Source of the DNA: Osmia lignaria lignaria
Lineage: Eukaryota; Arthropoda; Insecta; Hymenoptera; Megachilidae
Length of the DNA: 64,000 bases
Direction of reading: 5' to 3'
Assembly: GCF_051020975.1 (NCBI RefSeq)
Contig: NW_027478167.1
Span: 11,842,001 to 11,906,000 of the forward strand
The translations under genes and the position numbers were made by a program. Shown here piece after piece: positions 40,102 through 52,748 of the stretch. Within the stretch, counting starts at the first letter, position 1. The number at the start of each line of letters is the position of its first letter. Under the pieces are notes generated by a model. That model was not told the origin of the DNA and did not search any database. It saw only the letters and a list, made by a program, of their open reading frames with translations.

Positions 40102-41360
40102 ACATATTTCGAGATATTTCTTCTTCTTGTTGTTCTTCTTCTGCACAGCTGAGCTGGAAGTGGCATTTGCAGGTCGCAATAGTGCAGAGTTATCTCAAAG
40201 AAAGGGGCCACGGTGTTTCTGTATCTCTATTATGTTGGTGCGGCTTCGGAACTTTTAAATATCTCGATATATCTCGAAAACTACGCTTCTGATCAAAAAA
40301 TATCATAGAACATAAAAAGTAGGAAACTTAATTCTCTACAAAAAAGGTCTCTTAACATTTTGCCATAGCTCGCTTCGTTTCCGAGATATTTGCAGATTTA
40401 TCTCAAGGGAAGGGGCCTAACGGACATATTTCGAGATATTTCTTCTTCTTGTTGTTCTTCTTCTGCACAGCTAAACTGGAAGTGGCATTTCCAGCTCGCA
40501 ATAGTGCAGAGTTATCTCAAAGAAAGGGGCCACGGTGTTTCTGTATCTCTATTATGTTGGTGCGGTTTCGGAACTTTTAAATATCTTGATATATCTCGAG
40601 AACTACGCATCTGATCAAAAAATATCATAGAACATAAAAAGTAGGAAACTTAATTCTCTACAAAAAAGGTCTCTTAACATTTTGCCATAGCTCGCTTCGT
40701 TTCCGAGATATTTGCAGATATATCTCAAGGGAAGGGGCCTGACGGACATATTTCGAGATATTTCTTCTTCTTGTTGTTCTTCTTCTGCACAGCTGAGCTG
40801 GAAGTGGCATTTGCAGGTCGCAATAGTGCAGAGTTATCTCAAAGAAAGTGGCCACGGTGTTTCTGTATCTCTATTATGTTGGTGCGGCTTCGGAACTTGT
40901 AAATATCTCGATATATCTCGAAAACTACGCTTCTGATCAAAAAATATCATAGAACGTAAATTGTAGGAAACATTATTCTCTACAAAAACGGTCTCTTAAC
41001 ATTTTGCCATAGCTCGCTTCGTTTCCGAGATATTTGCATATTTATCTCAAGGGAAGGGGCCTGACGGACATATTTCGAGATATTTCTTCTTCTTGTTGTT
41101 CTTCTTCTGCACAGCTAAGCTGGAAGTGGCATTTGCGGCTCGCACTAGTGCAGAGTTATCTCAACGAAAGGGGCCACGGTGTTTCTGTATCTCTATTATG
41201 TTGGTGCGGCTTCGGAACTTGTAAATATCTCGATATATCTCGAAAACTACGCTTCTGATCAAAAAATATCATAGAACGTAAATTGTAGGAAACATTATTC
41301 TCTACAAAAACGGTCTCTTAACATTTTGCCATAGCTCGCTTCGTTTCCGAGATATTTGCA
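40102..41360 (+). repeat. Four-unit repeat (1,288 bp), copy 2
   Basis: Partner of 38814-40072. A single extra monomer (41356, TTGCATATTT with AACGAAAGG) follows. The continuation at 41634-42640 therefore aligns to 40024-41030 at 1,610 bp instead, with several more differences. Confidence 0.8.
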
Positions 41361-42105
41361 TATTTATCTCAAGGGAAGGGGCCTGACGGACATATTTCGA
41401 GATATTTCTTCTTCTTGTTGTTCTTCTTCTGCACAGCTAAGCTGGAAGTGGCATTTGCGGCTCGCACTAGTGCAGAGTTATCTCAACGAAAGGGGCCACG
41501 GTGTTTCTGTATCTCTATTATGTTGGTGCGGCTTCGGAACTTTTAAATATCTCGATATATCTCGAAAACTACGCTTCTGATCAAAAAATATCATAGAACA
41601 TAAATTGTAGGAAGCATAATTCTCTACAAAAATGGTCTCTTAACATTTTGCCATAGCTCGCTTCGTTTCCGAGATATTTGCAGATATATCTCAAGGGAAG
41701 CGGCCTGACGGACATATTTCGAGATATTTCTTCTTCTTGTTGTTCTTCTTCTGCACAGCTGAGCTGGAAGTGGCATTTGCAGGTCGCAATAGTGCAGAGT
41801 TATCTGAAAGAAAGGGGCCACGGTGTTTCTGTATCTCTATTATGTTGGTGCGGCTTCGGAACTTTTAAATATCTCGATATATCTCGAAAACTACGCTTCT
41901 GATCAAAATATATCATAGAACATAAAAAGTAGGAAACTTCATTCTCTACAAAAAAGGTCTCTTAACATTTTGCCATAGCTCGCTTCGTTTCCGAGATATT
42001 TGCAGATTTATCTCAAGGGAAGGGGCCTAACGGACATATTTCGAGATATTTCTTCTTCTTGTTGTTCTTCTTCTGCACAGCTAAACTGGAAGTGGCATTT
42101 CCAGC

Positions 42106-44107
42106 TCGCAATAGTGCAGAGTTATCTCAAAGAAAGTGGCCACGGTGTTTCTGTATCTCTATTATGTTGGTGCGGTTTCGGAACTTTTAAATATCTTGAT
42201 ATATCTCGAGAACTACGCATCTGATCAAAAAATATCATAGAACATAAAAAGTAGGAAACTTAATTCTCTACAAAAAAGGTCTCTTAACATTTTGCCATAG
42301 CTCGCTTCGTTTCCGAGATATTTGCAGATTTATCTCAAGGGAAGGGGCCTGACGGACATATTTCGAGATATTTCTTCTTCTTGTTGTTCTTCTTCTGCAC
42401 AGCTGAGCTGGAAGTGGCATTTGCAGGTCGCAATAGTGCAGAGTTATCTCAAAGAAAGGGGCCACGGTGTTTCTGTATCTCTATTATGTTGGTGCGGCTT
42501 CGGAACTTGTAAATATCTCGATATATCTCGAAAACTACGCTTCTGATCAAAAAATATCATAGAACGCAAATTGTAGGAAACATTATTCTCTACAAAAACG
42601 GTCTCTTAACATTTTGCCATAGCTCGCTTCGTTTCCGAGATATTTGCAGATACATCTCAAGGGAAGGGGCCTGACGGACATATTTCGAGATATTTCTTCT
42701 TCTTGTTGTTCTTCTTCTGCACAGCTAAGCTGGAATTTGCATTTGCGGCTCGCACTAGTGCACAGTTATCTCAAAGAAAGGGGCCACGGTGTTTCTGTAC
42801 CTCTATTATGTTGGTGCGGCTTCGGAACTTTTAAATATCTTGATATATCTCGAGAGCTACGCATCTGATCAAAAAATATCATAGAACATGAAAAGTAGGA
42901 AACTTAATTCTCTACAAAAAAGGTCTCTTAACATTTTGCCATAGCTCGCTTCGTTTCCGAGATATTTGCAGATTCAGCTCAAAGGAACTGGCCTGACGGA
43001 CATATTTCGAGATATTTCTTCTTCTTGTTGTTCTTCCTCTGCACAGCTAAGCTGGAAGTGGCATTTGCAGCTCGCAATAGTGCAGAGTTATCTTAAAGAA
43101 AGGGGCCACGGTGTTTCTGTATCTCTATTATGTTGGTGCGGCTTCGGAACTTTTAAATATCTTGATATATCTCGAGAACTACGCATCTGATCAAAAAATG
43201 TCATAGAACATAAAAAGTAGGAAACTTAATTCTCTACAAAAAAGGTCTCTTAACATTTTGCCATAGCTCGCTTCGTTTCCGAGATATTTGCATATTTATC
43301 TCAAGGGAAGGGGCCTGACGGACATATTTCGAGATATTTCTTCTTCTTGTTGTTCTTCTTCTGCACAGCTAAGCTGGAATTTGCATTTGCGGCTCGCACT
43401 AGTGCACAGTTATCTCAAAGAAAGGGGCCACGGTGTTTCTGTACCTCTATTATGTTGGTGCGGCTTCGGAACTTTTAAATATCTTGATATATCTCGAGAG
43501 CTACGCATCTGATCAAAAAATATCATAGAACATGAAAAGTAGGAAACTTAATTCTCTACAAAAAAGGTCTCTTAACATTTTGCCATAGCTCGCTTCGTTT
43601 CCGAGATATTTGCAGATTCAGCTCAAAGGAACTGGCCTGACGGACATATTTCGAGATATTTCTTCTTCTTGTTGTTCTTCCTCTGCACAGCTAAGCTGGA
43701 AGTGGCATTTGCAGCTCGCAATAGTGCAGAGTTATCTTAAAGAAAGGGGCCACGGTGTTTCTGTATCTCTATTATGTTGGTGCGGCTTCGGAACTTTTAA
43801 ATATCTTGATATATCTCGAGAACTACGCATCTGCTCAAAAAATGTCATAGAACATAAAAAGTAGGAAACTTAATTCTCTACAAAAAAGGTCTCTTAACAT
43901 TTTGCCATAGCTCGCTTCGTTTCCGAGATATTTGCATATTTATCTCAAGGGAAGGGGCCTGACGGACATATTTCGAGATATTTCTTCTTCTTGTTGTTCT
44001 TCTTCTGCACAGCTAAGCTGGAAGTGGCATTTGCGGCTCGCACTAGTGCAGAGTTATCTCAAAGAAAGGGGCCACGGTGTTTCTGTATCTCTATTATGTT
44101 GGTGCGG
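42106..44107 (+). repeat. Compound repeat, left half, copy 1
   Basis: These 2,002 bp match 46614-48615 at an offset of 4,508 bp (14 x 322). Markers are GAACGCAAATTG, GCAGATACATCTC, GGAATTTGCATTTG, GTGCACAG, GTACCTC and CGAGAGCTACG, alternating with GATTCAGCTC units carrying TATCTTAAAG. One difference was seen: 43834 C against 48342 A. Confidence 0.86.
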
Positions 44108-44365
44108 TTTCGGAACTTTTAAATATCTTGATATATCTCGAGAACTACGCATCTGATCAAAAAATATCATAGAACATAAAAAGTAGGAAACTTAATTCTC
44201 TACAAAAAAGGTCTCTTAACATTTTGCCATAGCTCGCTTCGTTTCCGAGATATTTGCAGATTTATCTCAAGGGAAGGGGCCTGACGGACATATTTCGAGA
44301 TATTTCTTCTTCTTGTTGTTCTTCTTCTGCACAGCTGAGCTGGAAGTGGCATTTGCAGGTCGCAA

Positions 44366-46361
44366 TAGTGCAGAGTTATCTCAAAGAAAGGGGCCACGGT
44401 GTTTCTGTATCTCTATTATGTTGGTGCGGCTTCGGAACTTTTAAATATCTCGATATATCTCGAAAACTACGCTTCTGATCAAAAAATATCATAGAACATA
44501 AATTGTAGGAAACATAATTCTCTACAAAAAACGTCTCTTAACATTTTGCCATAGCTCGCTTCGTTTCCGAGATATTTGCAGATTTATCTCAAGGGAAGTG
44601 GCCTGAGGGACATATTTCGAGATATTTCTTCTTCTTGTTGTTCTTCTTCTGCACAGCTGAGCTGGAAGTGGCATTTGCAGGTCGCAATAGTGCAGAGTTA
44701 TCTCAAAGAAAGGGGCCACGGTGTTTCTGTATCTCTATTATGTTGGTGCGGCTTCGGAACTTTTAAATATCTCGATATATCTCGAAAACTACGCTTCTGA
44801 TCAAAAAATATCATAGAACATAAATGGTAGGAAACATAATTCTCTACAAAAAACGTCTCTTAACATTTTGCCATAGCTCGCTTCGTTTCCGAGATATTTG
44901 CAGATTTATCTCAAGGGAAGTGGCCTGACGGACATATTTCGAGATATTTCTTCTTCTTGTTGTTCTTCTTCTGCACAGCTAAGCTGGAAGTGGCATTTGC
45001 GGCTCGCACTAGTGCAGAGTTATCTCAAAGAAAGGGGCCACGGTGTTTCTGTATCCCTATTATGTTGGTGCGGCTTCGGAACTTTTAAATATCTCGATAT
45101 ATCTCGAAAACTACGCTTCTGATCAAAAAATATCATAGAACATAAAAAGTAGGAAACCTAATTGTCTACAAAAAAGGTCTCTTAACATTTTGCCATAGCT
45201 CGCTTCGTTTCCGAGATATTTGCAGATTTATCTCAAGGGAAGGGGCCTGACGGACATATTTCGAGATATTTCTGCTTCTTGTTGTTCTTCTTCTGCACAG
45301 CTAAGCTGGAAGTGGCATTTGCGGGTCGCACTAGTGCAGAGTTATCTCAAAGAAAGGGGCCACGGTGTTTCTGTATCCCTATTATGTTGGTGCGGCTTCG
45401 GAACTTTTAAATATCTCGATATATCTCGAAAACCACGCTTCTGATCAAAAAATATCATAGAACATAAATTGTAGGAAACATAATTCTCTACAAAAAACGT
45501 CTCTTAACATTTTGCCATAGCTCGCTTCGTTTCCGAGATATTTGCAGATTCAGCTCAAAGGAACTGGCCTGACGGACATATTTCGAGATATTTCTTCTTC
45601 TTGTTGTTCTTCCTCTGCACAGCTAAGCTGGAAGTGGCATTTGCAGCTCGCAATAGTGCAGAGTTATCTCAAAGAAAGGGGCCAGGGTGTTTCTGTATCT
45701 CTATTATGTTGGTGCGGCTTCGGAACTTTTAAATATCTTGATATATCTCGAGAACTACGCATCTGATCAAAAAATATCATAGAACATAAAAAGTAGGAAA
45801 CTTAATTCTCTACAAAAAAGGTCTCTTAACATTTTGCCATAGCTCGCTTCGTTTCCGAGATATTTGCAGATTTATCTCAAGGGAAGGGGCCTGACGGACA
45901 TATTTCGAGATATTTCTTCTTCTTGTTGTTCTTCTTCTGCACAGCTAAGCTGGAAGTGGCATTTACAGCTCGCAATAGTGCCGAGTTATCTCAAAGAAAG
46001 GGGCCACGGTGTTTCTGTATCTCTATTATGTTGGTGCGGCTTCGGAACTTTTAAATATCTCGATATATCTCGAAAACTACGCTTCTAATCAAAAAATATC
46101 ATAGAACATAAATTGTAGGAAACATAATTCTCTACAAAAAACGTCTCTTAACATTTTGCCATAGCTCGCTTCGTTTCCGAGATATTTGCAGATTCAGCTC
46201 AAAGGAACTGGCCTGTCGGACATATTTCGAGATATTTCTTCTTCTTGTTGTTCTTCCTCTGCACAGCTAAGCTGGAAGTGGCATTTGCAGCTCGCAATAG
46301 TGCAGAGTTATCTCAAAGAAAGGGGCCACGGTGTTTCTGTATCTCTATTATGTTGGTGCGG
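44366..46361 (+). repeat. Compound repeat, right half, copy 1
   Basis: These 1,996 bp match 48552-50547 at an offset of 4,186 bp (13 x 322), one unit fewer than the left half. Markers are CCTGAGGGAC, TTTCTGCTTC, AAACCACGC, GGCCAGGGTG, GTGCCGAG, CTTCTAATC and CCTGTCGGAC. Differences seen: 45164 G against 49350 C, 45427 C against 49613 T, and 46346 T against 50532 A. Confidence 0.86.
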
Positions 46362-46613
46362 TTTCGGAACTTTTAAATATCTTGATATATCTCGAGAACT
46401 ACGCATCTGATCAAAAAATATCATAGAACATAAAAAGTAGGAAACTTAATTCTCTACAAAAAAGGTCTCTTAACATTTTGCCATAGCTCGCTTCGTTTCC
46501 GAGATATTTGCAGATATATCTCAAGGGAAGGGGCCTGACGGACATATTTCGAGATATTTCTTCTTCTTGTTGTTCTTCTTCTGCACAGCTGAGCTGGAAG
46601 TGGCATTTGCAGG

Positions 46614-48615
46614 TCGCAATAGTGCAGAGTTATCTCAAAGAAAGTGGCCACGGTGTTTCTGTATCTCTATTATGTTGGTGCGGTTTCGGAACTTTTAAAT
46701 ATCTTGATATATCTCGAGAACTACGCATCTGATCAAAAAATATCATAGAACATAAAAAGTAGGAAACTTAATTCTCTACAAAAAAGGTCTCTTAACATTT
46801 TGCCATAGCTCGCTTCGTTTCCGAGATATTTGCAGATTTATCTCAAGGGAAGGGGCCTGACGGACATATTTCGAGATATTTCTTCTTCTTGTTGTTCTTC
46901 TTCTGCACAGCTGAGCTGGAAGTGGCATTTGCAGGTCGCAATAGTGCAGAGTTATCTCAAAGAAAGGGGCCACGGTGTTTCTGTATCTCTATTATGTTGG
47001 TGCGGCTTCGGAACTTGTAAATATCTCGATATATCTCGAAAACTACGCTTCTGATCAAAAAATATCATAGAACGCAAATTGTAGGAAACATTATTCTCTA
47101 CAAAAACGGTCTCTTAACATTTTGCCATAGCTCGCTTCGTTTCCGAGATATTTGCAGATACATCTCAAGGGAAGGGGCCTGACGGACATATTTCGAGATA
47201 TTTCTTCTTCTTGTTGTTCTTCTTCTGCACAGCTAAGCTGGAATTTGCATTTGCGGCTCGCACTAGTGCACAGTTATCTCAAAGAAAGGGGCCACGGTGT
47301 TTCTGTACCTCTATTATGTTGGTGCGGCTTCGGAACTTTTAAATATCTTGATATATCTCGAGAGCTACGCATCTGATCAAAAAATATCATAGAACATGAA
47401 AAGTAGGAAACTTAATTCTCTACAAAAAAGGTCTCTTAACATTTTGCCATAGCTCGCTTCGTTTCCGAGATATTTGCAGATTCAGCTCAAAGGAACTGGC
47501 CTGACGGACATATTTCGAGATATTTCTTCTTCTTGTTGTTCTTCCTCTGCACAGCTAAGCTGGAAGTGGCATTTGCAGCTCGCAATAGTGCAGAGTTATC
47601 TTAAAGAAAGGGGCCACGGTGTTTCTGTATCTCTATTATGTTGGTGCGGCTTCGGAACTTTTAAATATCTTGATATATCTCGAGAACTACGCATCTGATC
47701 AAAAAATGTCATAGAACATAAAAAGTAGGAAACTTAATTCTCTACAAAAAAGGTCTCTTAACATTTTGCCATAGCTCGCTTCGTTTCCGAGATATTTGCA
47801 TATTTATCTCAAGGGAAGGGGCCTGACGGACATATTTCGAGATATTTCTTCTTCTTGTTGTTCTTCTTCTGCACAGCTAAGCTGGAATTTGCATTTGCGG
47901 CTCGCACTAGTGCACAGTTATCTCAAAGAAAGGGGCCACGGTGTTTCTGTACCTCTATTATGTTGGTGCGGCTTCGGAACTTTTAAATATCTTGATATAT
48001 CTCGAGAGCTACGCATCTGATCAAAAAATATCATAGAACATGAAAAGTAGGAAACTTAATTCTCTACAAAAAAGGTCTCTTAACATTTTGCCATAGCTCG
48101 CTTCGTTTCCGAGATATTTGCAGATTCAGCTCAAAGGAACTGGCCTGACGGACATATTTCGAGATATTTCTTCTTCTTGTTGTTCTTCCTCTGCACAGCT
48201 AAGCTGGAAGTGGCATTTGCAGCTCGCAATAGTGCAGAGTTATCTTAAAGAAAGGGGCCACGGTGTTTCTGTATCTCTATTATGTTGGTGCGGCTTCGGA
48301 ACTTTTAAATATCTTGATATATCTCGAGAACTACGCATCTGATCAAAAAATGTCATAGAACATAAAAAGTAGGAAACTTAATTCTCTACAAAAAAGGTCT
48401 CTTAACATTTTGCCATAGCTCGCTTCGTTTCCGAGATATTTGCATATTTATCTCAAGGGAAGGGGCCTGACGGACATATTTCGAGATATTTCTTCTTCTT
48501 GTTGTTCTTCTTCTGCACAGCTAAGCTGGAAGTGGCATTTGCGGCTCGCACTAGTGCAGAGTTATCTCAAAGAAAGGGGCCACGGTGTTTCTGTATCTCT
48601 ATTATGTTGGTGCGG
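46614..48615 (+). repeat. Compound repeat, left half, copy 2
   Basis: Partner of 42106-44107. Here it joins its right half directly in the unit at 48440. In copy 1 a whole CTGAGCTGG monomer (starting 44254) lies between the two halves. Confidence 0.86.
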
Positions 48616-50547
48616 CTTCGGAACTTTTAAATATCTCGATATATCTCGAAAACTACGCTTCTGATCAAAAAATATCATAGAACATAAATTGTAGGAAACA
48701 TAATTCTCTACAAAAAACGTCTCTTAACATTTTGCCATAGCTCGCTTCGTTTCCGAGATATTTGCAGATTTATCTCAAGGGAAGTGGCCTGAGGGACATA
48801 TTTCGAGATATTTCTTCTTCTTGTTGTTCTTCTTCTGCACAGCTGAGCTGGAAGTGGCATTTGCAGGTCGCAATAGTGCAGAGTTATCTCAAAGAAAGGG
48901 GCCACGGTGTTTCTGTATCTCTATTATGTTGGTGCGGCTTCGGAACTTTTAAATATCTCGATATATCTCGAAAACTACGCTTCTGATCAAAAAATATCAT
49001 AGAACATAAATGGTAGGAAACATAATTCTCTACAAAAAACGTCTCTTAACATTTTGCCATAGCTCGCTTCGTTTCCGAGATATTTGCAGATTTATCTCAA
49101 GGGAAGTGGCCTGACGGACATATTTCGAGATATTTCTTCTTCTTGTTGTTCTTCTTCTGCACAGCTAAGCTGGAAGTGGCATTTGCGGCTCGCACTAGTG
49201 CAGAGTTATCTCAAAGAAAGGGGCCACGGTGTTTCTGTATCCCTATTATGTTGGTGCGGCTTCGGAACTTTTAAATATCTCGATATATCTCGAAAACTAC
49301 GCTTCTGATCAAAAAATATCATAGAACATAAAAAGTAGGAAACCTAATTCTCTACAAAAAAGGTCTCTTAACATTTTGCCATAGCTCGCTTCGTTTCCGA
49401 GATATTTGCAGATTTATCTCAAGGGAAGGGGCCTGACGGACATATTTCGAGATATTTCTGCTTCTTGTTGTTCTTCTTCTGCACAGCTAAGCTGGAAGTG
49501 GCATTTGCGGGTCGCACTAGTGCAGAGTTATCTCAAAGAAAGGGGCCACGGTGTTTCTGTATCCCTATTATGTTGGTGCGGCTTCGGAACTTTTAAATAT
49601 CTCGATATATCTTGAAAACCACGCTTCTGATCAAAAAATATCATAGAACATAAATTGTAGGAAACATAATTCTCTACAAAAAACGTCTCTTAACATTTTG
49701 CCATAGCTCGCTTCGTTTCCGAGATATTTGCAGATTCAGCTCAAAGGAACTGGCCTGACGGACATATTTCGAGATATTTCTTCTTCTTGTTGTTCTTCCT
49801 CTGCACAGCTAAGCTGGAAGTGGCATTTGCAGCTCGCAATAGTGCAGAGTTATCTCAAAGAAAGGGGCCAGGGTGTTTCTGTATCTCTATTATGTTGGTG
49901 CGGCTTCGGAACTTTTAAATATCTTGATATATCTCGAGAACTACGCATCTGATCAAAAAATATCATAGAACATAAAAAGTAGGAAACTTAATTCTCTACA
50001 AAAAAGGTCTCTTAACATTTTGCCATAGCTCGCTTCGTTTCCGAGATATTTGCAGATTTATCTCAAGGGAAGGGGCCTGACGGACATATTTCGAGATATT
50101 TCTTCTTCTTGTTGTTCTTCTTCTGCACAGCTAAGCTGGAAGTGGCATTTACAGCTCGCAATAGTGCCGAGTTATCTCAAAGAAAGGGGCCACGGTGTTT
50201 CTGTATCTCTATTATGTTGGTGCGGCTTCGGAACTTTTAAATATCTCGATATATCTCGAAAACTACGCTTCTAATCAAAAAATATCATAGAACATAAATT
50301 GTAGGAAACATAATTCTCTACAAAAAACGTCTCTTAACATTTTGCCATAGCTCGCTTCGTTTCCGAGATATTTGCAGATTCAGCTCAAAGGAACTGGCCT
50401 GTCGGACATATTTCGAGATATTTCTTCTTCTTGTTGTTCTTCCTCTGCACAGCTAAGCTGGAAGTGGCATTTGCAGCTCGCAATAGTGCAGAGTTATCTC
50501 AAAGAAAGGGGCCACGGTGTTTCTGTATCTCAATTATGTTGGTGCGG
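48552..50547 (+). repeat. Compound repeat, right half, copy 2
   Basis: Partner of 44366-46361. It contains the private change CTTGAAAACC (49613 T) and CTCAATTATG (50532 A). It is in turn partly copied to 53532 onward. Confidence 0.86.
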
Positions 50548-51730
50548 CTTCGGAACTTTTAAATATCTTGATATATCTCGAGAACTACGCATCTGATCAA
50601 AAAATATCATAGAACATAAAAAGTAGGAAACTTAATTCTCTACAAAAAAGGTCTCTTATCATTTTGCCATAGCTCTCTTCGTTTCCGAGATATTTGCAGA
50701 TTTATCTCAAGGGAAGGGGCCTGACGGACATATTTCGAGATATTTCTTCTTCTTGTTGTTCTTCTTCTGCACAGCTAAGCTGGAAGTGGCATTTGCAGCT
50801 CGCAATAGTGCAGAGTTATCTCAAAGAAAGGGGCCACGGTGTTTCTGTATCTCTATTATGTTGGTGCGGCTTCGGAACTTTTAAATATCTTGATATATCT
50901 CGAGAACTACGCATCTGATCAAAAAATATCATAGAACATAAAAAGTAGGAAACTTAATTCGCTACAAAAAAGGTCTCTTAACATTTTGCCATAGCTCGCT
51001 TCGTTTCCGAGATATTTGCAGATTTATCTCAAGGGAAGGGGCCTAACGGACATATTTCGTGATATTTCTTCTTCTTGTTGTTCTTCTTCTGCACAGCTAA
51101 GCTGGAAGTGGCATTTGCAGCTCGCAATAGTGCAGAGTTATCTCAAAGAAAGGGGCCACGGTGTTTCTGTATCTCTATTATGTTGGTGCGGCTTCTTAAC
51201 TTTTAAATATCTTGATATATCTCGAGAACTACGCATCTGATCAAAAAATATCATAGAACATAAAAAGTAGGAAACTCAATTCTCTACAAAAAAGGTCTCT
51301 TAACATTTTGCAATAGCTCGCTTCGTTTCCGAGATATTTGCATATTTATCTCAAGGGAAGGGGCCTGACGGACATATTTCGAGATATTTCTTCTTCTTGT
51401 TGTTCTTCTTCTGCACAGCTAAGCTGGAAGTGGCATTTGCGGCTCGCACTAGTGCAGAGTTATCTCAAAGAAAGGGGCCACGGTGTTTCTGTATCTCTAT
51501 TATGTTGGTGCGGCTTCGGAACTTTTAAATATCTCGATATATCTCGAAAACTACGCTTCTGATCAAAAAATATCATAGAACATAAAAGGTAGGAAACTTA
51601 ATTCTCTACAAAAAAGGTCTCTTAACATTTTGCCATAGCTCGCTTCGTTTCCGAGATATTTGCAGATTTATCTCAAGGGAAGGGGCCTAACGGACATATT
51701 TCGAGATATTTCTTCTTCTTGTTGTTCTTC
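49461..51730 (+). repeat. Block copied across the first 207-bp unit, copy 1
   Basis: These 2,270 bp match 53532-55801 at an offset of 4,071 bp. That offset is 12 x 322 + 207, so it counts the shortened unit. Shared markers include GGCCAGGGTG, GTGCCGAG, CCTGTCGGAC, TCTTATCATTTTG, ATTCGCTAC, TTTCGTGATATT, CTTCTTAACTTT and TTTGCAATAGC. Confidence 0.85.
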
Positions 51731-52748
51731 TTCTGCACAGCTAAACTGGAAGTGGCATTTCCAGCTCGCAATAGTGCAGAGTTATCTCAAAGAAAGGGGC
51801 CACGGTGTTTCTGTATCTCTATTATGTTGGTGCGGTTTCGGAACTTTTAAATATCTTGATATATCTCGAGAACTACGCATCTGATCAAAAAATATCATAG
51901 AACATAAAAAGTAGGAAACTTAATTCTCTACAAAAAAGGTCTCTTAACATTTTGCCATAGCTCGCTTCGTTTCCGAGATATTTGCAGATTTATCTCAAGG
52001 GAAGGGGCCTGACGGACATATTTCGAGATATTTCTTCTTCTTGTTGTTCTTCTTCTGCACAGCTGAGCTGGAAGTGGCATTTGCAGGTCGCAATAGTGCA
52101 GAGTTATCTCAAAGAAAGGGGCCACGGTGTTTCTGTATCTCTATTATGTTGGTGCGGCTTCGGAACTTATAAATATCTCGATATATCTCGAAAACTACGC
52201 TTCTGATCAAAAAATATCATAGAACATAAATTGTAGGAAACATAATTCTCTACAAAAAACGTCTCTTAACATTTTGCCATAGCTCGCTTCGTTTCCGAGA
52301 TATTTGCAGATTTATCTCAAGGGAAGTGGCCTGAGGGACATATTTCGAGATATTTCTTCTTCTTGTTGTTCTTCTTCTGCACAGCTAAGCTGGAAGTGGC
52401 ATTTGCGGCTCGCACTAGTGCAGAGTTATCTCAAAGAAAGGGGCCACGGTGTTTCTGTATCCCTATTATGTTGGTGCGGCTTCGGAACTTTTAAATATCT
52501 CGATATATCTCGAAAACTACGCTTCTGATCAAAAAATATCATAGAACATAAATTGTAGGAAACATAATTCTCTACAAAAAACGTCTCTTAACATTTTGCC
52601 ATAGCTCGCTTCGTTTCCGACATATTTGCAGATTCAGCTCAAAGGAACTGGCCTGACGGACATATTTCGAGATATTTCTTCTTCTTGTTGTTCTTCTTCT
52701 GCACAGCTAAGCTGGAAGTGGCATTTACAGCTCGCAATAGTGCAGAGC

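Larger units (their letters stand above)
37814..52303 (+). repeat. Zone of the CTGAGCTGG / GCAGGTCGC monomer class
   Basis: Thirteen monomers (37814, 38780, 39424, 40068, 40712, 41678, 42322, 44254, 44576, 46508, 46830, 48762 and 51982) share CTGAGCTGG and GCAGGTCGC. I saw this pair in no unit outside this interval. The change to CTGAGCTGG also removes a TAG on the reverse strand, which is why these units alone show a 65-codon GTG-started reverse frame. That frame is not a gene. Confidence 0.82.

Noticed and set aside
37760..52125. Reverse-strand 65-codon frames in some units
   Set aside because: They appear only in the CTGAGCTGG class, because that change removes a reverse-strand TAG, and they start at GTG. 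They are a by-product of the variant.
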